In this document: piece after piece, positions 19,706 through 26,554 of the stretch
Layout of the letters: each line of letters starts with the position of its first letter
Numbering within the stretch: position 1 is the first letter of the stretch
Source of the DNA: a virus
Reading direction: 5' to 3' (one strand)
IMG/VR virus record: IMGVR_UViG_3300045020_000108
Span: 1 to 31,063 of that record
Length of the DNA stretch: 31,063 nucleotides
Translations under genes and position numbers: made by a program
Notes under the pieces: generated by a model
Seen by the model: the letters and a program-made list of their open reading frames with translations, nothing else
Database searches by the model: none
Told to the model about the DNA's origin: nothing

Positions 19706-20044
19706 ATGCCTTCCTACCCCGCTTCACAGCCCGCGGCTTTGTACCAGGGCGCGCAAATCACGCTGGTCAATAACGCAGCCACCGATTCAGGAATCACCAC
19801 GACAGCACAGTTTGCGATCGCGCCGCCTCCCAATGGGGCTGGGCTGACCATCATGATCGTGAACACGACCAACCAGGCGGCGACGGGGCAGTTTTCCTGG
19901 CTCGATGTTGCTGGCGATTATCAGCCTCTGGTGGGATGCGCTGTGCCGGCAGGCGGGTCTCTTGCCTTCAATCTGTCGACGGGCTGGATGCGCTTTACAT
20001 TCACTGTGGCGCCGACGTCAGGCTCTCTGGCGGTGTCGCGATGA
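19706..20044 (+). CDS. Small beta-rich structural-type protein
   Basis: 112 residues, ribosome site GAGGTGAGCG. Almost entirely beta: 'YQGAQITLVNNAATDSGITTTAQFAIAPPPNGAGLTIMIVNTTNQAATGQFSWLDVAGDYQPLVGCAVPAGGSLAFNLSTGWMRFTFTVAPTSG'. It looks like a single beta-sandwich as found in head decoration or fibre-associated proteins. It is coupled by ATGA to the fibre gene, so a fibre partner is likely. No family recognised. Confidence 0.72.
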   Translation: MPSYPASQPAALYQGAQITLVNNAATDSGITTTAQFAIAPPPNGAGLTIMIVNTTNQAATGQFSWLDVAGDYQPLVGCAVPAGGSLAFNLSTGWMRFTFTVAPTSGSLAVSR

Positions 20045-22503
20045 AGTGGCTATGGATTCTATTGTTTCCGCTCGCCGCTCTGGGGCAGGCTTCCAATCCA
20101 CAATACGTTTACACGCCGACCAATCCTAACGGCCTGGCGTGCACGTATCTGTCGGTCGCGTATCAGTATCTTGGCAATATTTACACATGCTCGAATGGGA
20201 GCACGTACACGCAATCGAGCGCTGCGGGAGGCCCATTCGTCCCCCTGGCAGGCGGCGCGTCCAATCTGATGACGGGTCCACTCTACACGCCAGGAATAGG
20301 AACCATCTATTACGTAGATGGCTTTCCCTCGTCCTGCACAGTGAACGCGGTCGCTTATACAACTCAGTATGATTGCGCGAAAGCGACTGCCATACAGAAT
20401 TCTTCCTGCAACTGGAGCTTGATGATGGGAGTTGGGACTTATCTCACCAATACCAGCACCCTACTCGCTCCCGTTGGTTCTACTAATACATGCGGCGGTA
20501 ACCTCTTCGGAGCCGGAAAGACCGCGACAGTGCTTTTGCAGAATGCGTCCATTTCTACCGGGACTGTTTACCTCCCTATTCCTGGCAGTTCGGCTGGCTT
20601 GAAGACTTCGCAGATCGAGAATCTGACAATCGATGCGAACAACCTCGCTCCCTATGCTCTGCAATATTCAGGACAGAGCTACAACAGCAATTTTTCCAAC
20701 CTGGTCCTCCAAAACGGAACCACCGGAAATGCAATCTGGGGCGTAGACGGAAACTCGCTTGCTCAGAACGACAACATGACCGTTCAGGGCGTCTTTGGAA
20801 CCGCGACGGGGTCCTGCACAATCTCTCGCCCCTGCGCCAGAAACGGGGCTCTTGCCGTCTCCCTTTCTGGTGGAGCGCCGGTCATTACGGTTACCAACGG
20901 CGGCACTGGCTACGACTCGAACACCCAGGGCTGGCTGGTTGGCTATCAGAGCGGCACGTCGTTGAATCCATGCACTAACATGCAGCCCATCGTCTTCACT
21001 ATTTCGGTTGGGGGGGCGATCACCGGAGCGACGAGCGCCTCGACCGGATGCACTGGCGCTGTTTACGCTGATATCGATGATGAGTCACAGCAGTTCGGCC
21101 TGGATTTCGACTACGTGACCGACTCACAGATTTCTCTGCCCATCAGCACGACCGGATATGAGGCGGGAATCCTTGTTCGGCACGGCAATAACCATTTCGT
21201 TGGCGCGCACTCTTACCTATCGACTAACTTTACCAACAATGGGAAGTTTGGCGTCGAGAATTACAACACCAATTCGTTCTACGGAACCGACATGGGGGAA
21301 GTAGCTCTAGCTGAATTCGACAACCACGGGACAATCGCGGTCGAAGGCGCTCACTACTTTTCCGGTATTCAAGTGAGTGGCAGTTCCATGTTCCGCAACG
21401 AGATCGCGGGCGCTCATATCTATGCTCAGGACGTCGATTGCGGAGACACGCAATCTGCGGAATACCACACGCTGGCCGACTACACCGGCGCCTTTGATTT
21501 CAACTCTGCCGCCCTAATAGGAACGGGGCACAGTCTGCATAATATCGCTTACTGCGGCAGCGGCTCGGGGTTCACGATTTGGAGTTCGCCCAGCGTTAAC
21601 AACTTCAACGGTCTGACTTCTCCTTATCTCGAAGCTCTTTCAACGACAGCGTCGGAGACCGTACAAGGTGGGCAAGACGCTTCAGCCAACGCCGCCCTAG
21701 GCAGTATTACGGTGCGAGGCGCAGACCAGACTGGCGCTGGCGGAGGTTTTTCTGCCGCTGGCGGATTGTTGCTGCGTGGGGGAAATAACGCAGCAACTAA
21801 CGCAAATTCTCTGTCGGGAGGGGCGGAATTAATAACCGGAGCATCGACGGGAGCAAGTACTCCTGGGATCAATGAGCCCATAATCGTGGGACGGGTATTC
21901 AAGTTTACGGGTACTTTTACGCAATGGGCTTTGGTGTGCGCTACGAGCACTTTGGATACCGTTCAAACTTGCAGCGGAAGTCAGACAGTAGGCTATATAG
22001 GAGTAGCCTTCAGCCAACCTTCCTCGACGACTGCGCTGGTGGCATTGCCTGGGAGCATCGTACCTGTTAGCGCACATTCGCAGGCATTAGGTAACGCCGC
22101 CTGTCTCGGCGGATTCGCCGGACAGATTAGTACGAATGCAAATGGGTGTGGGATTTCTCTCCTGTCGATTGGAACCATTGTAGCCAATTCGGGGACTTAC
22201 ACTTATCCCGATGGAACTTCCGCCACGCTCTCGTCCTCGCTCGTTCTTGTAGCTCTATCGTCGTCCAACCAGGGCGTGGTTGCGTCGGCGCGGAAGGGTA
22301 TTTTTGTATGCACCAATGCGGGCACCATCACAATTTCCAACACACTCGAATCGGCCACTTCCGATGTGGTGATCAGCATGAACGCGCAGGGCGGAACAAT
22401 TACCACTCCGCCAGCAATGAAGACGGTGACGGCTGGCACGGGATTTACAGTGCTCTGCGGAGTCACAGATACGAGCACCTACAACTACGACATTCTTAAT
22501 TGA
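20041..22503 (+). CDS. Tail-spike/fibre protein with signal peptide
   Basis: 820 residues from ATG at 20041, in an ATGA overlap; a longer frame back to 19936 is spurious. A signal peptide 'MKWLWILLFPLAALG' is followed by about 470 residues of beta-helix-like repeats ('SQIENLTIDANN', 'LVLQNGTTGN', 'YVTDSQISLPISTTG'). At about 560-610 is a glycine-rich stretch ('GADQTGAGGGFSAAGGLLLRGGNNAATN') typical of fibre stalks. A C-terminal beta-sandwich with 'AGTGFTVLCGV' ends it. Probably host-recognition; no glycan-hydrolase residues could be assigned. It lies between terS and terL, an unusual site. Confidence 0.8.
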   Translation: MKWLWILLFPLAALGQASNPQYVYTPTNPNGLACTYLSVAYQYLGNIYTCSNGSTYTQSSAAGGPFVPLAGGASNLMTGPLYTPGIGTIYYVDGFPSSCTVNAVAYTTQYDCAKATAIQNSSCNWSLMMGVGTYLTNTSTLLAPVGSTNTCGGNLFGAGKTATVLLQNASISTGTVYLPIPGSSAGLKTSQIENLTIDANNLAPYALQYSGQSYNSNFSNLVLQNGTTGNAIWGVDGNSLAQNDNMTVQGVFGTATGSCTISRPCARNGALAVSLSGGAPVITVTNGGTGYDSNTQGWLVGYQSGTSLNPCTNMQPIVFTISVGGAITGATSASTGCTGAVYADIDDESQQFGLDFDYVTDSQISLPISTTGYEAGILVRHGNNHFVGAHSYLSTNFTNNGKFGVENYNTNSFYGTDMGEVALAEFDNHGTIAVEGAHYFSGIQVSGSSMFRNEIAGAHIYAQDVDCGDTQSAEYHTLADYTGAFDFNSAALIGTGHSLHNIAYCGSGSGFTIWSSPSVNNFNGLTSPYLEALSTTASETVQGGQDASANAALGSITVRGADQTGAGGGFSAAGGLLLRGGNNAATNANSLSGGAELITGASTGASTPGINEPIIVGRVFKFTGTFTQWALVCATSTLDTVQTCSGSQTVGYIGVAFSQPSSTTALVALPGSIVPVSAHSQALGNAACLGGFAGQISTNANGCGISLLSIGTIVANSGTYTYPDGTSATLSSSLVLVALSSSNQGVVASARKGIFVCTNAGTITISNTLESATSDVVISMNAQGGTITTPPAMKTVTAGTGFTVLCGVTDTSTYNYDILN

Positions 22504-22511
22504 GGAACCGC

Positions 22512-22535
22512 ATGAAACATCTCGCATGGCACTGA
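22512..22535 (+). CDS. 7-codon mini-ORF overlapping the terL start
   Basis: Reads MKHLAWH. GAGGAA (22503-22507 region) lies at proper distance from ATG 22512, while the terL ATG at 22526 has no clear ribosome site. The mini-ORF stops at 22533-22535, just inside terL in another frame. It may feed ribosomes to terL by reinitiation or dampen it. Coding of a functional peptide is unlikely. Confidence 0.3.
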   Translation: MKHLAWH

Positions 22536-24034
22536 CCGAAGACATTCGCCTCTCTTCGCTGATCTCGCCTACACCCAAGCAGCGCGAGTGCATCGAGGCG
22601 ACGGATCAGTACCGCTTCGTGCTCTATGGCGGGGCCGCGGGGGGCGGCAAATCGTATCTCCTGCGTTGGTGGTGTCTTCGGCAGCTGCTCAAGCGATTCG
22701 CTGCGACCGGGATCAAAGGATTGGTCGTCGGCCTGTTCTCGGTCGATTACCCCACGCTTCAGGATCGGCAGATCGGCAAGATCGAGCACGAGTTTCCTAA
22801 GTGGCTGGGAGAAGTCAAGCGCACGGAAAAAGAGGGCCTATGTTTCTTCGTCAAGGATGAGTTCGGCGGCGGTCGAATCGCGCTGAGGAATCTGCAAGAC
22901 CCCAATTCCTATAAGTCGGCTGAGTTTTGCGACATCGCCGTAGAAGAGTTGACCGAGAACAAGCGCGACGTCTTCGAGGATCTAGTGTTGTTCCGGCTGC
23001 GCACGCCTGGCATAGAACGGCCATGCTTCCTGGGCGCCACAAACCCGACTGGCATTGGCCTCCAATGGGTCAGAGCGCTCTGGCCGGATCACAAATTCCC
23101 TAAAGAGTTGCAGCACATCAAGCATGAATTCAAGTACGTGCCGGCGCTGCTCTCGGACAATCCCCATCTGGGCTCCGATTACAGGCATTCTCTCGAGGGA
23201 TTGCCGGAGAAGAAGCGCAAGGCATTGCTCGATGGCGATTGGACGATTCCGGAAGGACAATACTTCATCAACTTCGAAGAGTCGGAACGTAAGGTCCCGC
23301 ACGCGATCGTGATGCAGATCGTGCAGCCATGGTGGAATCACTGGATCGGACAGGACTGGGGATTCAAGCACGCCAGCCCCGTCTACTGGCACACAGTCGG
23401 ATTCGTGAGCCCGGAGCAGGCAAAGCTGTTGGGGCGCGCGTGGGATGCGCCGCGTCGCTGCGTGTTTACTTATAGGGAACACATCGCAAATTTAGCGGAT
23501 ACAGACGAGTCCGAGATTGAACTCGGCCGTCAGTTGCAAGCCAAAAGCGCGGGCGAAAAGATCAAGACATGGATTCTGTCGAGCGATGCTTTCGGCAAGA
23601 AAACCAGCCAGAACACAGCGGCTCAATTGCTCAAACAGGGAGCCGACAAGCTTCCCGAGCCGCAGCCGGCGAATATGGACCCGGGATCGCGCGTGGTGGG
23701 CTGGAGGTTTGTCTACTCGCTGATTCAGGCTGACACATGGTTCATCTCCGACATGTGCCCGGAGGCGATCGCGGGTATTCCGTCGCTCGAGTACGACTCC
23801 GATAAGGGCGGCGAAGATATCCTGAAGACGGATCATCTGTATGATGATGTCGGCGATTGCCTTCGCTATGGGCTTGTGGACATGCTGGGCACGACCAAGG
23901 TTCCGATGGAAGTGCGGCGCGCCGAGATTGCGCTGCCGATTACCGACCCGACAGAGAAGGCGATGGCGATGCGCAAGTTTGAGTCCGAAGAGCGGCACAA
24001 AGGAAAGCGGAGGACGCGATGGTCGGTACGATAA
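22526..24034 (+). CDS. terL: Terminase large subunit (ATPase-nuclease)
   Basis: 502 residues. The ATPase domain has Walker A 'YGGAAGGGKS' (34-43, K42) and Walker B 'CDIAVEE' (D136, E140), then the coupling motif region 'FLGATNP' (168-174). The RNase-H-like nuclease has D277 ('GQDWGF'), D354 ('LSSDAFG') and D440/D441/D444 ('LYDDVGDCLRYG'). It pumps DNA into the prohead and cuts the concatemer. The last ~50 residues are basic. The end overlaps the next gene by 16 nt. Confidence 0.93.
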   Translation: MALTEDIRLSSLISPTPKQRECIEATDQYRFVLYGGAAGGGKSYLLRWWCLRQLLKRFAATGIKGLVVGLFSVDYPTLQDRQIGKIEHEFPKWLGEVKRTEKEGLCFFVKDEFGGGRIALRNLQDPNSYKSAEFCDIAVEELTENKRDVFEDLVLFRLRTPGIERPCFLGATNPTGIGLQWVRALWPDHKFPKELQHIKHEFKYVPALLSDNPHLGSDYRHSLEGLPEKKRKALLDGDWTIPEGQYFINFEESERKVPHAIVMQIVQPWWNHWIGQDWGFKHASPVYWHTVGFVSPEQAKLLGRAWDAPRRCVFTYREHIANLADTDESEIELGRQLQAKSAGEKIKTWILSSDAFGKKTSQNTAAQLLKQGADKLPEPQPANMDPGSRVVGWRFVYSLIQADTWFISDMCPEAIAGIPSLEYDSDKGGEDILKTDHLYDDVGDCLRYGLVDMLGTTKVPMEVRRAEIALPITDPTEKAMAMRKFESEERHKGKRRTRWSVR

Positions 24035-24297
24035 AGAAGTGGCTCGGCATCGATGTGTTGGAGCGCGAGAATAGGGCGCGAGCAGATGAAATTCTTATCC
24101 TCACTGACCGACTCAAGCGTATCGACAACTCAGTCGCTGAAGCGCTCGCTTCAGCCTCCGATATGTTGTCCCGCGTAAATAGTTTGACACCGGAACCAGC
24201 AAAGCCGAAGATTGTAGCCGTACCGCAACGAGTCAACTGGAAGCAATTCAGGACTGCGGCTGAAAGAGCCAGCGAACCGGAGCGCGAGGAAGCGTGA
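24019..24297 (+). CDS. Small coiled-coil protein
   Basis: 92 residues, strong ribosome site GGAGG inside the terL end. Charged helix 'RENRARADEILILTDRLKRIDNSVAEALASASDMLSRVNSL' (about 16-56) suggests a coiled coil, then a basic C-terminal part. It overlaps both neighbours. Located between terL and head genes; possibly a head-assembly factor. No family recognised. Confidence 0.7.
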   Translation: MVGTIKKWLGIDVLERENRARADEILILTDRLKRIDNSVAEALASASDMLSRVNSLTPEPAKPKIVAVPQRVNWKQFRTAAERASEPEREEA

Positions 24298-24836
24298 TCT
24301 CTGAGGCGAAGAAAGCGGAGCTGGATGTGATCGCAGCCGAGCGCGCCGGCCAGATTTCGGGCCAGGTGATACGGCCAGTCCTCGAAAGACATTTCGAGCA
24401 TGAAATCCTGCGGCGTCTCGACAAAATCGAGCGGCTGCTAGAATTACCGCACGGAACCGCGTTTCAAACAGGAGTCTTTATGGCAATCGGCAGCATTGCA
24501 CCGGGCACAACCGGACAGTTCGCAGGCTTGGTGAGCTTCCCTGCAGGAGCCACCGTGCCCGCGGGATACAACCCGCTTATGACCTGGAGCTCATCGGACA
24601 GCTCGATCACATTCGCGCCAGCAACCACCGACGCGACCAACGGCGCGATCCCGCTTGCCAATCAGGTTGTGGCGTCGGTCCCGACGGGCGACACGAATAC
24701 GACCGCAACCGTGAGCTTCACCTTTGCGGCGCCTGATGGCACAACCATCACATCGAACGCGGTTTCATTCTCGATTCCCCAGGCTCCGCCTCCGCCTCCC
24801 GCCGAGCCGACTGGGATTGCGACGCAGGTGGCCTGA
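24294..24836 (+). CDS. Helical N-terminus fused to Ig-like domain (long form)
   Basis: 180 residues from GTG at 24294 in a GTGA overlap. Residues 1-60 are helical ('ISEAKKAELDVIAAERAGQISGQVIRPVLERHFEHEILRRLDKIERLLELP'). Residues 63-175 form an Ig-like (Big2-type) domain with 'FPAGATVPAGYNPLMTWSSSDSSITFAPATTDATNGAIPLANQVV', then a Pro-rich stretch. An internal start with a strong ribosome site lies at the domain boundary (24480), so two products are likely. Ig-like domains of this kind decorate phage heads and tails. Exact role unknown. Confidence 0.75.
   Translation: MISEAKKAELDVIAAERAGQISGQVIRPVLERHFEHEILRRLDKIERLLELPHGTAFQTGVFMAIGSIAPGTTGQFAGLVSFPAGATVPAGYNPLMTWSSSDSSITFAPATTDATNGAIPLANQVVASVPTGDTNTTATVSFTFAAPDGTTITSNAVSFSIPQAPPPPPAEPTGIATQVA
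24480..24836 (+). CDS. Short form: Ig-like domain only, internal start
   Basis: ATG at 24480 is preceded by AGGAG (24470-24474) with a 5-nt spacer, better than the site of the long form. It would give 118 residues starting MAIGSIAPGTTGQ, the complete Ig-like domain in the same frame. This is the arrangement of nested head genes that share a C-terminus. A misassembly merging two genes is a less likely reading. Confidence 0.5.
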   Translation: MAIGSIAPGTTGQFAGLVSFPAGATVPAGYNPLMTWSSSDSSITFAPATTDATNGAIPLANQVVASVPTGDTNTTATVSFTFAAPDGTTITSNAVSFSIPQAPPPPPAEPTGIATQVA

Positions 24837-25198
24837 TGACGGCCGAAGCAATGTCCCGCCTGCAGAATCCGCGCCGCCCCTCTCCCGCGCCCATGGCTGC
24901 TCCCGTGAAAGTCGATGCAGGGGAGCAGCCTGAGGGCGATCATATGCACGCCGCCGCAGAATCCCTCCACGCCGCCGAGCCCGGCTCAAAGCACATGATT
25001 GTCTCCCATGACGGCCTGGGTATGAAATCCCATGGCATCCATGAGGATGGGACGCATGAGCCGGAGCAGGGCGCGCACGATCACGAGAATATCGAAGAAC
25101 TGAAGTCGCATCTGGGCAAGTTCTTCAACGAAGAGGAAGACGAGCCCAAAGAGGACGATGACGGCGAAGAGCCGGAAGAAAATCAGAGCTTGTACTAA
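24836..25198 (+). CDS. His- and acid-rich small protein
   Basis: 120 residues starting in a TGATG overlap. The middle is rich in His, Met and Gly ('MHAAAESLHAAEPGSKHMIVSHDGLGMKSHGIHEDGTHEPEQGAHDHENIEEL'), the end is strongly acidic ('NEEEDEPKEDDDGEEPEENQ'). It is likely disordered apart from one helix ('IEELKSHLGKFF'). Such proteins can bind metal or act as assembly chaperones. No family recognised. Confidence 0.68.
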   Translation: MTAEAMSRLQNPRRPSPAPMAAPVKVDAGEQPEGDHMHAAAESLHAAEPGSKHMIVSHDGLGMKSHGIHEDGTHEPEQGAHDHENIEELKSHLGKFFNEEEDEPKEDDDGEEPEENQSLY

Positions 25199-25207
25199 GG
25201 AGATGAA

Positions 25208-26122
25208 ATGCCAAAGAATCCGACTTTCTTCGCGGGTCAGTATCGCGCTGTTGCTTATGCTTACGGGATCGTTCCTGAAATCGCTGGGTTGATCGTTGAT
25301 AATCCAAGCGGGTCCACTTCCGGCGGGACACAGACGCTTAATGTAGCGTTCGGAAACGTGACGCTTCAGGACGGCACGGTCATTGCTCCCTTAGCGACTA
25401 ACTCCCCGGTGACCGTCGGCACGGGAGCCAACGCCGACACCGTGACGCCATCAGCGGTGAGCAATTCGACGCCGCAGGTCTACCAGTCGTCCAGCTTCAC
25501 TGCAACGACTTTCTCTCATGCCCACGGAACAGGCGACAAGGTCGCCAGCGGCACGGTCGGACTACAGGAGGCCATCAATGCGGCTTCCGGCGCTGGCGGG
25601 GGCGTCGTCATCGTTGACGCGGCATGGGTACAGGCAGGCGGCACTGACGCCATTATCGAAGCCGCTACTGTTAGCGCTGGCGTGTCGATTTTGGATAACC
25701 GCACTGGCGGCGAAGAAGGGGACGCCACAGTAACTCTTACCGCAGCTCAGGTCAATACGATGTTTACTACTCCGGTCGAACTGATCCCAGCGCCAGCCGC
25801 TGGCTCGTTTATCGTCGTGGATCAGGCGATTCTGGTTAATGAGAACGGCGGCACCGCATGGACTGGCGGCGGGGCGCTCACCATTGGCTATTCGAACGCG
25901 AATCCAGGTTCGCCCAATGCATTGACCGGCACGATTGCGGCAACCTTTCTGACATCGCCAACTGTCAAGCAAATTATCACGTTGGCCGGCGCGCAGATCG
26001 CATCGGCTGCTGAATCGACCGTCGATGCGCTGGGCATCTTTATCTCGAATGCCGGCGCCGTCTTTGCCACGGGGACTGGCTCACTCAAGATTCGACTTCT
26101 GTATTCGGTGGTGAAGAGCTAA
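25208..26122 (+). CDS. Beta-rich virion protein, possible decoration or major structural protein
   Basis: 304 residues, ribosome site AAGGAG. An N-terminal ~60-residue part, then a long beta-rich body with 'LNVAFGNVTLQDGTVIAPLATNSPVTVGTGANADTVTPSAVSNSTPQVYQSSSFTATTFSHAHGTGDKVASGTVGLQEAINAASGAGGGVVIVDAAWVQAGG', ending in 'LKIRLLYSVVKS'. It has no catalytic motifs. Upstream of the portal gene in a head-gene block, it is probably a head or head-fibre component; I cannot place it in a family. Confidence 0.75.
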   Translation: MPKNPTFFAGQYRAVAYAYGIVPEIAGLIVDNPSGSTSGGTQTLNVAFGNVTLQDGTVIAPLATNSPVTVGTGANADTVTPSAVSNSTPQVYQSSSFTATTFSHAHGTGDKVASGTVGLQEAINAASGAGGGVVIVDAAWVQAGGTDAIIEAATVSAGVSILDNRTGGEEGDATVTLTAAQVNTMFTTPVELIPAPAAGSFIVVDQAILVNENGGTAWTGGGALTIGYSNANPGSPNALTGTIAATFLTSPTVKQIITLAGAQIASAAESTVDALGIFISNAGAVFATGTGSLKIRLLYSVVKS

Positions 26123-26133
26123 GGAATATTTGC

Positions 26134-26328
26134 ATGAGCATGCTGGGCGCGCGCAAGCCGAAGAAGTGGATCGCCGGGGCGGTGAAGCACCCCGGCGCGC
26201 TCACTGCTGAAGCGCAGGCGTCAGGGCGTTCGAAGCTCGAACAGGCTGAAGTGGATTCGCATTCATCTGATCCATCGAAGCGGGGGCGAGGTCTTCTAGG
26301 GATGCGCTTCATAAAGCATAAAATATGA
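26134..26328 (+). CDS. Small basic head-region protein (WI.GAVKHPGAL type)
   Basis: 64 residues. 'KPKKWIAGAVKHPGALTAEAQASGRSKLEQAEVD...KRGRGLLGMRF' matches the pattern of small phage proteins with 'KWI..A.K.PGAL...A...G' and a basic end found in capsid-gene clusters. AAGGA lies 9 nt before ATG 26134. Its stop overlaps the next start (ATGA). Likely virion-associated DNA contact; unproven. Confidence 0.7.
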   Translation: MSMLGARKPKKWIAGAVKHPGALTAEAQASGRSKLEQAEVDSHSSDPSKRGRGLLGMRFIKHKI

Positions 26329-26549
26329 CTGGCGAGCAAAAGATCGCACTCATTCAGCAGCAAATCTGCGAAATCCGCGCTGGCTTGCTTTCGTTCATAA
26401 CCTGCCCCTATTGCGGCGCCGAAAACACGCCGGCAGACGAGAAATTATGTTGCGCACTGTTCGGCGAAGCGAGCGCGGCAGTGCTGGACCGCATGGAGAA
26501 GCAGGAAGCGATTGATTTCCTGAACACCGTAAACGATAAGGTACATTAG
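26325..26549 (+). CDS. Zinc-ribbon small protein
   Basis: 74 residues, ATGA overlap. 'LIQQQICEIRAGLLSFITCPYCGAENTPADEKLCCALFGEASAAVLDRMEKQEAIDFLN' has a CPYC knuckle (C27-C30) and a 'CC' pair (C42-C43), a clear zinc ribbon between helices. It sits right before the portal gene. Role unknown. Confidence 0.7.
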   Translation: MTGEQKIALIQQQICEIRAGLLSFITCPYCGAENTPADEKLCCALFGEASAAVLDRMEKQEAIDFLNTVNDKVH

Positions 26550-26554
26550 AGCGA

